From positions 620,001-684,000 of the forward strand of contig CAWHEG010000031.1 of assembly GCA_963828405.1 (NCBI GenBank): DNA of 64,000 nucleotides, given 5' to 3'. Source of the DNA: JANMJD01 sp963828405. Its GTDB lineage: Bacteria; Actinomycetota; Acidimicrobiia; Acidimicrobiales; Ilumatobacteraceae. Shown here in pieces: positions 44,792 to 53,939 of the stretch. The position numbers and the translations under genes were made by a program. Position 1 is the first letter of the stretch; each line of letters starts with the position of its first letter. The notes beneath the pieces are model-generated. The model saw only the letters and a program-made list of their open reading frames with translations, was not told the DNA's origin and searched no databases.

Positions 44792-45406
44792 ATGCCCACC
44801 CGCTTCCTGCTCCTGCGCCATGGGCAGTCGACGTGGAACGCCGAGCGGCGCTGGCAGGGCCAGGCCGATCCCCCGCTCAGCGAGCTCGGCGAGCAGCAGG
44901 CGCACGAGGCGGCACGGCTCCTCGGAGCCTTCGACGCCATCGTGGCGAGTTCGCTGGAACGGGCCCGCCACACCGCCGAGATCATCGCCGGGCAGCTCGG
45001 GGTCGGCCCGGTGCGCGTCGATCACCGCCTGGTCGAGAACGACGCCGGCGAGTGGACCGGGCTCAACCGCAAGCAGATCGAGGCGGCCTGGCCGGGGTAC
45101 CTCGAGGCCGACCGGCTGCCTCCCGGCTTCGAATCCGTCGAATCCACGTCGGCGCGCGCCTTCGCCGTGATGATCGAGACCGCCCGCGAGCACCCCGACG
45201 GCGAGGTGCTCGTCGTGACCCACGGCGGGGTGATCCGCCACCTGCGGCGCGTGCTCCTGGCGACCGACGTCCACGTGCCCAACCTGTCCGGAGCATGGTT
45301 CAGGGTGCACGCGGTGGCACCCGTGGACGTGCAGGCCGAGGACGTCGTGCACCTGATCGAGACGCCGGGACGACCGGCCGACCGTGGCGAGGCCCGGCGG
45401 GTATGA
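44792..45406 (+). CDS. Histidine phosphatase family protein
   Basis: 204-residue member of the phosphoglycerate mutase-like superfamily. Catalytic LLLRHGQSTWNAERRWQGQ with the nucleophilic His, the ARHTAEIIAG helix with the second Arg, the acid in VENDAGEWTGLN, and the second His in VVTHGGVIRHLRR. These are phosphatases on small phosphometabolites more often than mutases. Its stop overlaps the start of the next gene (ATGA). Confidence 0.9.
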   Translation: MPTRFLLLRHGQSTWNAERRWQGQADPPLSELGEQQAHEAARLLGAFDAIVASSLERARHTAEIIAGQLGVGPVRVDHRLVENDAGEWTGLNRKQIEAAWPGYLEADRLPPGFESVESTSARAFAVMIETAREHPDGEVLVVTHGGVIRHLRRVLLATDVHVPNLSGAWFRVHAVAPVDVQAEDVVHLIETPGRPADRGEARRV

Positions 45407-46062
45407 CCCACGACGGGGAACCATGGCACCTCCCCGGGTTCGAACCCGTCGAGCCGGCGGCGACCCGGCGTCCGGCACGGCAACGGCCGGCGACCCCGGG
45501 ACCGGCGACGCCGGAACCGATGATGCCGGCGCCGGCCGATGCCGGTGATGCCCCGGTCCCAGCGATCGACGAGGTGCGGGTCGAGGTGGTCCGCTCCGAT
45601 CGTCGGCGGCGGACCGTTGGCGCTCAGGTCCTCGGCGGCACATTGCGGATCTCGGTGCCCTCGTGGATGTCGCGGGCCGAGGAGGCCCACTGGATCGAGA
45701 CGATGACGGCGCGCCACCGGCGCAAGATGTCCACCGACCGGATCGACCTGCGGGCCCGCTCGACCGAGCTGGCCCGGCGATACGACCTCCCTCGCCCGCG
45801 CGAGATCAAGTGGGCCGGCGACATGTCGTCACGGTGGGGGTCGTGCACCCCGGCGGCCGGCACGATCCGGCTGTCGGCCCGGCTGGCCCGCTTCCCGGAC
45901 TGGGTGATCGACTACGTCATCGTCCACGAGCTGGGCCACCTCGAGGAACCCGGCCACGGCGCGGCGTTCTGGCGCCTGGTCAACCGCTACCCGAGGGCCG
46001 AGCGGGCGATCGGCTACCTCATCGCCAAATCGGGCGACGCCGACCCCGACGACATCGACTGA
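45403..46062 (+). CDS. YgjP/M48-type zinc metalloprotease-like protein
   Basis: 219 residues: a Pro/Ala-rich N-terminal 60 residues (a low-complexity extension), then the YgjP domain with SSRWGSCTPAAGTIRLS and the zinc site VHELGHLEEPGHGAAFW (HExxH-type HELGH plus the downstream His). Related to UPF0293 proteins; peptidase activity inferred from the zinc site. Overlaps the phosphatase upstream (ATGA) and the MFS gene downstream (TGATG), so three genes are coupled. Confidence 0.88.
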   Translation: MTHDGEPWHLPGFEPVEPAATRRPARQRPATPGPATPEPMMPAPADAGDAPVPAIDEVRVEVVRSDRRRRTVGAQVLGGTLRISVPSWMSRAEEAHWIETMTARHRRKMSTDRIDLRARSTELARRYDLPRPREIKWAGDMSSRWGSCTPAAGTIRLSARLARFPDWVIDYVIVHELGHLEEPGHGAAFWRLVNRYPRAERAIGYLIAKSGDADPDDID

Positions 46063-47309
46063 TGCTCTCGCGACTGCTCGACGACAGCTACCCGCGCCAG
46101 GTGCGCGAGCGCATCACCCTGCTCACCCTGGCCCGCCTGATGGCCAACAGCGCCTACCGCTTCGCCCCGCCGTTCCTGGCCACGATCGCCCGCGATCTCG
46201 ACGTCAGCCTCGGCCGGGTCGCCTTCGCCCTGTCGCTGAGCGAGCTGGGCGGCCTGAGCGCACCGCTGGTCGGACGCCTCGTCGACCACTGGCCGCGCCG
46301 CGAGACGATCACCCTCGGGCTGCTCGGCATCACCGCCGGTGCCATCGGCGTCGCCGCCTCGCCGAGCATCGTCGTGTTCACGGTGGCGCTGCTCGGCATC
46401 TCGCAGTTCAAGACGATGTTCGACATCGCCATGACCGGGTGGGTGGCCGAGCGGGTGCCGTTCGACAAGCGGGGACGGGTGATCAGCATGACCGAGCTCT
46501 CCTGGGCCGGAGGTCTGCTGATCGGCGTGCCGGTGATGGGGCTGGTGACCTGGGCGACCTCGTGGCATGTCGCCTATGCGGTCGCCGCCGTGGCCGTGCT
46601 CGTGCTGGCCGTGGCCATGGCGAGGATCCTCGAACCGGGCCTCCACCGCGACGCGCCCGACCACGAGCCTGCCCCGCCGGTTCACCCGACCGGGCGCCGT
46701 GGCCTTCCCTGGCGGCGGATCCTCTCCCAGATGGGCACCAACCTGTGCCTGATGACCGCCGCCCAGTGCGCCTTCGTCACCTTCGGGTCGTGGTTGGAGG
46801 ACGACTTCGGGTTCAGCGCCGGCGGGTTGGCCGCCGTCGCCTTCGGTCTCGGTGCCGGCGAGCTGCTCGCCTCGTCGAGCTCAGTGCGCTTCACCGACAC
46901 CTGGGGCAAGCGCCGCTCGATGATCCTCGGCGCCACGGTGATGGTGCCCAGCGGCCTGCTCCTCGCCGCCGCGCACGGCGGCCTGGCGTTCGGCCTGCCG
47001 CTGCTCGCCGTGTACATCCTCGGTTTCGAGTTCGCCGTCGTGTCCGGCCTGCCGCTGGCCTCGAACCTGATCCCCGGGCGTCCCTCGACCGGGATCGGAC
47101 TGATCTTCCTCGCCGGCACGACAGGGCGGATGACGATGGCGGTGCCGGCCGCCCGGCTCTACGAGCGCTATGGGATGACGGGGCCGATGCTGCTGGGCAC
47201 GGCCTTCGCCGCCGGCTGCCTGGTCCTCTCGCGTTTCGTCGAGGAGCCGGGTTCGGGCCCGGCCGGGACGGTCACGGGGCGGGTGGGGCTGCCGCTGCTT
47301 CCGGGTTGA
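46062..47309 (+). CDS. MFS transporter
   Basis: 415-residue major facilitator with 12 predicted segments. Signature loop APLVGRLVDHWPRRETITLG between helices 2 and 3, FDIAMTGWVAERVPFDKRGR before the middle, a cytoplasmic charged linker at about residue 200, and LIPGRPSTGIGLIFLAGTTG in the C half. Substrate unknown. Start ATG overlaps the preceding stop (TGATG). Its 3' end overlaps the convergent aldo/keto reductase by 38 bases. Confidence 0.85.
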   Translation: MLSRLLDDSYPRQVRERITLLTLARLMANSAYRFAPPFLATIARDLDVSLGRVAFALSLSELGGLSAPLVGRLVDHWPRRETITLGLLGITAGAIGVAASPSIVVFTVALLGISQFKTMFDIAMTGWVAERVPFDKRGRVISMTELSWAGGLLIGVPVMGLVTWATSWHVAYAVAAVAVLVLAVAMARILEPGLHRDAPDHEPAPPVHPTGRRGLPWRRILSQMGTNLCLMTAAQCAFVTFGSWLEDDFGFSAGGLAAVAFGLGAGELLASSSSVRFTDTWGKRRSMILGATVMVPSGLLLAAAHGGLAFGLPLLAVYILGFEFAVVSGLPLASNLIPGRPSTGIGLIFLAGTTGRMTMAVPAARLYERYGMTGPMLLGTAFAAGCLVLSRFVEEPGSGPAGTVTGRVGLPLLPG

Positions 47310-48309
47310 GCCGCATCCTCATCCACGGCGCCGAGTTGTGGAAGTCGGCGATCGCGCTGCCCGGCGGGCAGATCGCGTCGCAGGCAGCGGCCATCTCCGC
47401 GGTGAGCGACATCCCGAGCACGGGCAGCAGGTGCCGCAGCTGGTCCACCGACTTCGGGCCGATCAGCGGCGCGACGACGGCGGGTTGGTCCTTCAACCAG
47501 GTGATCGCCAGTTGCGCGGCGTCATGGCCGTGCTCGCGGGCCATGCGCACGAACCGGTTGCCGGCGAGCACGGCGGCCTGCGACACCCGCTGGGCGTAGA
47601 TCCCCCCGCGCGCGGCGGCCCGCGATCCGTCCGGTCGGATGTCATCGTCGAGGTACCGGCCGCCGAGGATCCCCATCGCCAACGGCGACCACGGGAGCAG
47701 ACCGAGCCCGTGGGCGAGCGCCATCGGGACGAGCTCGTTCTCGACGCGCCGGTCGAGCAGGTTGTACGGCGGCTGGTCGGTGACGAACTCGGCGCCGTGG
47801 CGTGCCCGCGCGATGAGCACGCCCTCGAGCACGCGCCAGGCCGGCGCCGTCGACGAACCGACGTAGCGGACCTTGCCGGATCGCACGAGATCGTCGAGGA
47901 CCTCCATCGTCTCGTCGATCGGCACGTCGAAGTCGGGACGGTGGAGCTGGTACAGATCGATGTGGTCGGTGCCCAGCCGGCGCAACGAGTCGTCACACGC
48001 CCGGATCAGGTGGGCCCGGGAGTTGCCGCGGTCGTTCGGGCCGGGTCCGGTCGGGTAGTGCGCCTTGGTGGCGATGAACGCCTCGTCGCGCCTCCCCGAT
48101 TGGGTGAGCGCCCTGCCGATGATCCGCTCGGCCTCCCCGCCGGCGTAGGAGTCGGAGGTGTCGATCAGGTTGATCCCGGCGTCGAGGGCGGCGAGGATCA
48201 TTCGGATCGACTCGTCCTCGGGCGTCGGGTTGACGATGTTGTCGGTGCCGAGGGCCAGCGGGGCGACCTTGGCCCCGGCTCGGCCCAGGCGACGATAGGC
48301 GAGGCTCAT
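47272..48309 (-). CDS. Aldo/keto reductase
   Basis: NADPH-dependent carbonyl reductase with TIM-barrel fold, 345 residues. Catalytic tetrad visible: Asp and Tyr in LIDTSDSYAGGEAERIIG, Lys in AFIATKAHY, His in IDLYQLHRPD. C-terminal cofactor part VVAPLIGPKSVDQL. Resembles the YajO/Tas-like branch; substrate unknown. Its ATG overlaps the SDR stop (ATGA), so the two reductases form an operon. Confidence 0.9.
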   Translation of the reverse strand: MSLAYRRLGRAGAKVAPLALGTDNIVNPTPEDESIRMILAALDAGINLIDTSDSYAGGEAERIIGRALTQSGRRDEAFIATKAHYPTGPGPNDRGNSRAHLIRACDDSLRRLGTDHIDLYQLHRPDFDVPIDETMEVLDDLVRSGKVRYVGSSTAPAWRVLEGVLIARARHGAEFVTDQPPYNLLDRRVENELVPMALAHGLGLLPWSPLAMGILGGRYLDDDIRPDGSRAAARGGIYAQRVSQAAVLAGNRFVRMAREHGHDAAQLAITWLKDQPAVVAPLIGPKSVDQLRHLLPVLGMSLTAEMAAACDAICPPGSAIADFHNSAPWMRMRLNPEAAAAPPAP

Positions 48310-49049
48310 CGGGCGCCGTAGCCCGCATCGACGCTCACCAGCGCGCCGGTCATGTACGCCGCCTCGTCGGAGGCGAGGAAGACGACCACGTTGGCGATCT
48401 CGGCCGGCTCGGCCAGTCGGCCCATCGGCACGGTGGCGGCGATGCGGGCGAGCAGTTCGTCGGTCACCGGCTCGGAGCGCTCGGACTGCAGCATCGGCGT
48501 GCGAACCTCGCCAGGGCAGACCGCGTTGACCCGGATGCCGTCGGTGGCGTGATCCATCGCCAGGGCCCGGGTCAGGTTGTGCACCGCCCCCTTCGAGGCG
48601 CAGTAGGCGGCGACGCCGGCCGAGCCCAGGTCACCCCAGATCGACCCGAAGTTGACGATCGCCCCCCGGCGGGCGGGCCGCATCACCCTGATCGCCGCCC
48701 GGCACATGAAGAAGGTGCCCGACACGTTGACGTTCATGATGTGGTGCCACTGCTCGTCGGTCGTGTCGACGCCCGCGGCGCGCACGATCACGCCGGCCGC
48801 GTTGACCAGCCCGTCGAGGCGCCCGAAGCGATCGACGGCGTCGCCGATCACGTCGTTGCAGAACGCCGGGTCGCCGACATCGCCCGATCGGGAGATGCCG
48901 CCCAGTTCGTCGGCCACCCCGGCGGCGCCGGCGGCGTTGCGATCGACGATCACCACCCGTGCCCCGTGGGAGGCGAACCGCCGCGCCGACGCCGCCCCCA
49001 TGCCCGAGGCCCCCCCGGTGACCACCACCACTCGATCCGTGAAATCCAT
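48306..49049 (-). CDS. Short-chain dehydrogenase/reductase
   Basis: Classical SDR of 247 residues. Cofactor motif VVVTGGASGMGAASARRF (TGxxxGxG), LVNAAGV (NAG), catalytic Ser in NFGSIWG, YxxxK in YCASKGAVHNLTRAL, and the C-terminal NAVCPGEVRTPM. Asp at VDRNAAGA after beta-2 indicates NAD preference. Translationally coupled to the aldo/keto reductase downstream. Start ATG 49049. Confidence 0.92.
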   Translation of the reverse strand: MDFTDRVVVVTGGASGMGAASARRFASHGARVVIVDRNAAGAAGVADELGGISRSGDVGDPAFCNDVIGDAVDRFGRLDGLVNAAGVIVRAAGVDTTDEQWHHIMNVNVSGTFFMCRAAIRVMRPARRGAIVNFGSIWGDLGSAGVAAYCASKGAVHNLTRALAMDHATDGIRVNAVCPGEVRTPMLQSERSEPVTDELLARIAATVPMGRLAEPAEIANVVVFLASDEAAYMTGALVSVDAGYGAR

Positions 49050-49133
49050 GGGGTCGAACCTAATCGGCCGCTGGGTAGGGTGATTCGATGCGGTCTGCCA
49101 CCAGCGGAGCGATCGCCCGGGCCGGCGCCGGCC

Positions 49134-49964
49134 GTGACTGAACCCCTGGCGTTTCGCTGCCCACACTGCGCAGGTCCGCTCGCCCGGGATGCCGCCGGCG
49201 CGGCCTGCCCGGCGGGACACCGCTTCGACCGTTCGGCCGACGGCTACCTCCATCTGCTCCCGGCCGGGCGCAAGCGCGGCGCGGAGCCCGGTGACTCGGT
49301 GGCGATGATCCGGGCCCGACGGGCGCTGTTCGACGGCGGCCACTACGCCCCGGTGATCGCCGCGGTCGCCGCCGCCTGCGCCGGGCGCCGGCGCGTGCTC
49401 GACGCCGGCTGCGGGGAGGGTTCGTACCTCGCCGCCATCGACGCCCCGGTGCGTGCCGGGATCGACGTCTCCAAAGCCGGGATCCGACTGGCCGCCCGAC
49501 GCCACCGCGACATCGACTTCGCCGTGGCCTCGTCGTACCGCCTGCCCGTCGGCAACGCCGAGTTCGATGCGGTGCTGTCGGTCTTCGCCCCGCTGGTCTG
49601 GGCCGAGTTCGCCCGGGTGTTGCGCCCGGGAGGCGTCGTCGTCACGGCCTCGCCGGGTCCCGACCACCTCGCCGGGCTTCGCCGCCTGCTGTACCGCGCG
49701 GCGCGCCCGCACGACGCCGCGGCGATCACCCAGCCTCCCGGCACCGGGTGGGCGACGACGACCCAGCGAGTGCGGTTCGATCTGTCGCTCGATGCTGCCG
49801 ATGCCCGCAACCTGCTGCAGATGACGCCCTACTGGTGGAGCGCGACACCCGCCCAACAGGCATCGGTCGGCGAGCTGACCACCGCCGTGGACATCCTCGT
49901 CACCATCCACCAACCCCACGACACATCCGCAGAATCCTCCCCCGAACCCCCGACGGGGACGTGA
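49134..49964 (+). CDS. RlmA-type 23S rRNA (guanine-N1)-methyltransferase
   Basis: 276 residues: an N-terminal zinc-binding domain with CPHC, then CPAGH (the RlmA pattern CxxC...CxxxH), followed by a class I methyltransferase domain with VLDAGCGEGSYLAAI, and the RlmA-specific VFAPLVWAEFARVLRPGG. Methylates a loop guanine (G745/G748 region) of 23S rRNA; actinobacterial relatives (TlrB/RlmA-II) can affect macrolide response. TPYWWSATP near the end is typical. GTG 49134 start. Confidence 0.9.
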   Translation: MTEPLAFRCPHCAGPLARDAAGAACPAGHRFDRSADGYLHLLPAGRKRGAEPGDSVAMIRARRALFDGGHYAPVIAAVAAACAGRRRVLDAGCGEGSYLAAIDAPVRAGIDVSKAGIRLAARRHRDIDFAVASSYRLPVGNAEFDAVLSVFAPLVWAEFARVLRPGGVVVTASPGPDHLAGLRRLLYRAARPHDAAAITQPPGTGWATTTQRVRFDLSLDAADARNLLQMTPYWWSATPAQQASVGELTTAVDILVTIHQPHDTSAESSPEPPTGT

Positions 49965-50083
49965 ACGGCACGTCCACCGGGCCCGGGGTGCCTTCCGGGG
50001 AGGATTCACGGCGCCGCCGGCGCGACCGGGCGCTCCCCGCCCCGGTGACCTCCTCGGCGCCGGGCGTGCGCTGATCGACCTCC

Positions 50084-52522
50084 TCAGACGAAGTAGCCGT
50101 AGAGGTCGACGATCAGCTGGGTGTCGGCCGAGGAGTAATAGGCAGTCCGCTGCGACACCGGCAGAGCCATCGGGCCGCCGGGGGTACGCGCCGTGATCGC
50201 CAACGCCGCCCGGGTCTGCTCGGCGCCGGTGAAGTTGAGGTTGCTGGTCGAGGGTCCGGCGGCCCCTTCCGGGAGGCTGCTGACGAACCCCCAGCCGCCC
50301 GTCGAGGCGACCGTCAGGTTCTGCACCACCGCCGTCGCCGCGGCCGGCACCGGCGGGGCGAGGTTCAGGCTCCTCGTCTGACCGGCGGGGATCGGCCCGA
50401 AGCCGGTCGGCGCCGGTCCCCGCGAGTCGACGACGCGTTGCGACGGCGTCACCGTCAGCAGGCCGGCACCCGTGACGGGGACGGCGCCGGACGTGAACCA
50501 GCCGGCGACGTCGACGAGCAGGGCCGAGACGTCGAAGCCGTACAGCGAGATCCTCCCGTTCGCCCCGATCGGCACGATGGCGAGGTTGGCGCGGACGTCG
50601 CCCTGCCCGGAGGTGTTGACGTTCGACGCATCGGGGCGGGTCGCGCCGGACGGATAGGCGGTGGCGTACCCGGAGACGGGAGTGCCCGATCCGAGGGCCG
50701 TCAGGATGATCGCCACGGCGCTGGCCGAGCCGTCGTCCGGGATGCCCACCTGGCCGGAGACCTGGACGTCGATGTGCTCGCCGACCTGCTGGTACGGGTT
50801 GTTCGAACCCGAACCGAGCGGGCTCCCCGCCGGGCGCCGCTGGTCGATCAGGCGGACCGGCGCGACCGCCCGGTACTCGCCGCCGGGGGCTCCGCCGGGC
50901 GTGACGAAGTAACCGAGCACATCGACGAGCAGGTCGGTGGTCACCGACGTGCTCACCAGGACGGTCCCGGCCGCCGAGATCGGCAGCACGGCGGAGTTGG
51001 CGACCACCTCACCGGGGCCGGAGGCGTTGAGGATCGAAGTCGTCGGTCGGCGCGTATGCGTCGGCCAGGCCTGGGCGAAGCCCTCGCCGCGGGCGCCGGC
51101 GTACGTCACATTGACGAGTACGGCACGCGCCGAGGCATCGGGGGGGTGCACGTCGACGACCCGCGAGGTCGCCGCGCGCATCAGGCCGGGCGTGGTGCCG
51201 ATGCCGTTGCGGGTGTCGTACACACGTCTGGGCTCGACCGGGGCGAGCACCAGCCCGCCGACGGGCGCCGCGGGCGCCGACCCGGTGAACGTCACCCGAC
51301 GGAGCTTCCCCTGGCCGTTCTGGGTGTAGTAGAGCGCGACGCCACCGACATCCGGGGCGAAGACCATGTCGGTGATCTGGCCGGCGCCGGAGGCGAAGGG
51401 TCGGCCGTAATCGACGCCGCCGTCCCGCGTGCGGACGAAGATCTTCCCGCAGCCCCCGTCGGCGAACAGGTAGGCGCCGTCGAAGGCCTCGGGCCACAGG
51501 CCGTCGGGGACGAACGCCCCGCCGGTGATGTACGTGCAGCCGTCCGCCCGCCCGTAGCTGGTCAGCGGGTCGACGAGACCGGCCGACGGGCCCGGGCACG
51601 GCGGGTTCTGACCCCTCGGGCATGGGCCTTCGCGCATGTTCCAGCCGTAGTTGGCCCCGACGGCCCCCTCGTTCACCTCTTCGCGGGTGCCCTGGCCGAC
51701 ATCGTTGATCAGGAACCGGGTCGCCCCCTGGTTGGGATCGAAGGCGAACCGGTACGGGTTGCGCAGGCCGTAGGCGAAGATCTCGCGGCACTTGAGCCCG
51801 GTCGCCGTGGCGATCCCGGCCGTCGCGCAGCGGGTAGTGCCGGCGCCCTGGAACGGGTTGCCGGCCGGGATGCCTCCGTCGGTGGTGATCCGGACGATCT
51901 TGCCCGACAGGATGCTCAGGTCCTGGGCGGCGTCGTTGTCGCCGGCCGCGCCGGAGTCGCCCCGCGGGTCGCGCCCGGAGTCGCCGATGGCGACGTAGAG
52001 GTTGCCGTCCTGGCCGACCTCGAGATCACCCCCGTTGTGGTTGCCGGCCGGGTCGGTGACCGTCCCGGGGATGTTGTCGAGCAGCACCGCCTCGGAGCCG
52101 GGGTCGATCGTGTTGCCCGACATCGTGAAGGCCGAGACCCGGTTCACGCACCCGCCTGTCACCGGGGCCGTGTAGTAGACGAACACCCGCCCGTCGGTGG
52201 TGAAGTCGTTGCCCGTGGCGAATCCGAGCAGGCCCATCTCGCTGCCGCCGCCGCCGCAGACCGGGAGCGTCAGTGCCGGCGTGGCCAACAGCGCACCGCC
52301 CTGCAGGATGCGGACCTTGCCGCCCTGGTCGAGGACCACGAGACGGCCGTCCGGCAGCACCTCGACCGCCGTCGGGTTGGGGACCGAGGCGACCTCGACG
52401 TCGGTGAACCCGGCCGGGACCGAGGCGGCCCGGGCCGGCGCCGGGGCCGACCCGATGCCGACGACGGCGGCCGCCCCGCCGAGGAGTGCCGAGGCGAGGC
52501 CCGATCCGAGACGTCGACGCAT
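50084..52522 (-). CDS. Secreted PQQ-dependent sugar dehydrogenase-like beta-propeller with C-terminal repeats
   Basis: 812-residue exported protein. Signal peptide ASALLGGAAAVVGIGSAPAPA. Residues ~35-400 are a glucose/sorbosone dehydrogenase propeller: GLLGFATGNDFTTDGRVFVY, HNGGDLEVGQDGNLYVAIGD, GLRNPYRFAFDP, NEGAVGANYGWNMREGPCPR. The rest has three copies of an actinobacterial surface repeat, each ending in a hydrophobic DV-x-GYF/GWF phrase (VDVLGYFV, VDVAGWFT, VDLYGYFV) and holding P-x-T-S-x-(L/V)-N. These probably hold the enzyme in the envelope or bind carbohydrate. Start ATG 52522. Divergent from glnII. Confidence 0.88.
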   Translation of the reverse strand: MRRRLGSGLASALLGGAAAVVGIGSAPAPARAASVPAGFTDVEVASVPNPTAVEVLPDGRLVVLDQGGKVRILQGGALLATPALTLPVCGGGGSEMGLLGFATGNDFTTDGRVFVYYTAPVTGGCVNRVSAFTMSGNTIDPGSEAVLLDNIPGTVTDPAGNHNGGDLEVGQDGNLYVAIGDSGRDPRGDSGAAGDNDAAQDLSILSGKIVRITTDGGIPAGNPFQGAGTTRCATAGIATATGLKCREIFAYGLRNPYRFAFDPNQGATRFLINDVGQGTREEVNEGAVGANYGWNMREGPCPRGQNPPCPGPSAGLVDPLTSYGRADGCTYITGGAFVPDGLWPEAFDGAYLFADGGCGKIFVRTRDGGVDYGRPFASGAGQITDMVFAPDVGGVALYYTQNGQGKLRRVTFTGSAPAAPVGGLVLAPVEPRRVYDTRNGIGTTPGLMRAATSRVVDVHPPDASARAVLVNVTYAGARGEGFAQAWPTHTRRPTTSILNASGPGEVVANSAVLPISAAGTVLVSTSVTTDLLVDVLGYFVTPGGAPGGEYRAVAPVRLIDQRRPAGSPLGSGSNNPYQQVGEHIDVQVSGQVGIPDDGSASAVAIILTALGSGTPVSGYATAYPSGATRPDASNVNTSGQGDVRANLAIVPIGANGRISLYGFDVSALLVDVAGWFTSGAVPVTGAGLLTVTPSQRVVDSRGPAPTGFGPIPAGQTRSLNLAPPVPAAATAVVQNLTVASTGGWGFVSSLPEGAAGPSTSNLNFTGAEQTRAALAITARTPGGPMALPVSQRTAYYSSADTQLIVDLYGYFV

Positions 52523-52661
52523 GAGGATGCTCCTTGTCTGGCCCGCACCGCCACGCTATCCGCTGCGCCCGGAACCGGCGAGCCGGCCGGCACCGCGGGG
52601 ACGTCGACGGCGTTCGAGGCCCGCGGCCACCGCACAGGTTCCCTCGTCGTCCGCCGCCCAG

Positions 52662-52699
52662 TTCACACAGCGTTCACAATCGGGCAACGGCGGGGAAAC
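52662..52699 (+). promoter_or_regulatory. GlnR-box-like element upstream of glnII
   Basis: Four 5-mers with exact 6-base spacers, an 11-base period: TTCAC, TTCAC, GCAAC and GAAAC (starting at 52662, 52673, 52684, 52695). The established actinobacterial GlnR site is gTnAC-n6-GaAAC repeated. Matches are 4/5, 2/5, 4/5 and 5/5. It ends 58 bases before the glnII GTG, and a GlnR-like regulator is encoded 2.6 kb downstream. Confidence 0.55.
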
Positions 52700-52757
52700 G
52701 GCGCGCTGCAAGGCTTGACCGTCGCCCGTTTCCGAGATCCCATCGAGAGGACCCCCC

Positions 52758-53762
52758 GTGGCCTACCAAGCTGAGTACATCTGGCTCGACGGCACTGAGC
52801 CGACCCCGCTCCTGCGCAGCAAGACCAAGATCGTCGCCGACGGCAAGGAGCCGCCGATGTGGGGCTTCGACGGCTCGTCGACGAACCAGGCCACCGGCGA
52901 GCACTCCGACTGCGCGTTGCAGCCGGTGTTCACCTGCCCGGATCCGATCCGCGGCGGTGACAACGTGCTCGTGCTCTGCGAGGTGCTCACCGCCCGCGAC
53001 CTCAAGCCGCACCCGACCAACACCCGAGCGGCCTGCGCCCGAACGGCCAAGAAGTTCGCCAAGCACGGGATGATCTTCGGCATCGAGCAGGAGTACACCA
53101 TGCTGCGCACCGACGGCAGCCCGCTCGGCTTCCCGGCCGGCGGCGGTTTCCCCGAGCCGCAGGGTCCCTACTACTGCGGCGTCGGCGCCGGACGGGTGAT
53201 CGGTCGGGAGATCATCGAGGAGCACACCCAGGCCTGCCTCGACGCCGGCCTGATGATCGAGGGCACCAACGCCGAGGTGATGCCCGGGCAGTGGGAGTTC
53301 CAGATCGGCGCCGCCGACGCGCTGACCGTGTCGGACCACATGTACGTGGCCCGCTGGCTGCTGCACCGGGTGGCCGAGGACTACGACGTGGTCGTGACCT
53401 TCGCCGCCAAGCCGCAGTCGGGCGACTGGAACGGGGCCGGCGCCCACACCAACTTCTCCACCCAGGCGATGCGCGAGGACTACAAGGCCGTCATCGCCGC
53501 CTGTGAGGCGATCGGCAAGAAGATCCTGGTGCACGTCGAGAACTACGGCCACGACATCCAGAGCCGTCTCACCGGCAAGCACGAGACGGCGCCGTGGAAC
53601 AAGTTCTCCTACGGCGTGTCCAACCGCGGCGCCTCGATCCGCATCCCGTGGCAGGTCGAGCGCGACGGCAAGGGCTACGCCGAGGACCGTCGCCCCAACG
53701 CCAACTGCGACCCCTACACCGTGACCCGCCTGATCACCGACACGGTGTGCAGCGCCGTATAA
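52758..53762 (+). CDS. glnII: Glutamine synthetase type II
   Basis: Eukaryote-type glutamine synthetase, 334 residues, making glutamine from glutamate and ammonia with ATP; homodecameric in the family. Markers: beta-grasp domain with KIVADGKEPPMWGFDGSSTN, EHSDCALQPV, IEQEYTMLRTDGSPLGFP, EVMPGQWEFQIG, VVTFAAKPQSGDWNGAGAHT and DRRPNANCDPYTVTRLI. GTG start with GAGAGGA six bases before it. Preceded by the GlnR-box-like element, followed by a repeat region and glnA. GSII in actinobacteria is a heat-labile, nitrogen-regulated enzyme. No adenylylation site is expected. Confidence 0.95.
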   Translation: MAYQAEYIWLDGTEPTPLLRSKTKIVADGKEPPMWGFDGSSTNQATGEHSDCALQPVFTCPDPIRGGDNVLVLCEVLTARDLKPHPTNTRAACARTAKKFAKHGMIFGIEQEYTMLRTDGSPLGFPAGGGFPEPQGPYYCGVGAGRVIGREIIEEHTQACLDAGLMIEGTNAEVMPGQWEFQIGAADALTVSDHMYVARWLLHRVAEDYDVVVTFAAKPQSGDWNGAGAHTNFSTQAMREDYKAVIAACEAIGKKILVHVENYGHDIQSRLTGKHETAPWNKFSYGVSNRGASIRIPWQVERDGKGYAEDRRPNANCDPYTVTRLITDTVCSAV

Positions 53763-53765
53763 GTG

Positions 53766-53927
53766 GGTCGGGACTGGCCGCCGCTCCGCTTCGGCCGCTC
53801 CCTCCCGGCTCGCTGTGCCTGGCGGCACGACGCTCGCGGGTGTCCGTCAACAGGTCGGGACTGGCCGCCGCTCCGCTTCGGCCGCTCCCTCCCGGCTCGC
53901 TGTGCCTGGCGGCACGACGCTCGCGGG
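53766..53927. repeat. Two 75-bp direct repeats between the glutamine synthetase genes
   Basis: Identical 75-base units at 53766-53840 and 53853-53927, separated by 12 bases. Each is GC-rich with short internal inverted segments (GCCG/CGGC). They are outside any gene. The unit could belong to a dispersed intergenic family; only these two copies are seen in the window. Confidence 0.85.
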
Positions 53928-53939
53928 GAAGATGTTGGT

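Noticed and set aside
45434..45448. Sequence like a tRNA T-arm (GGGTTCGAACCC)
   Set aside because: No acceptor, D- or anticodon arm fits around it, and it codes for the N-terminus of the YgjP-like protein.
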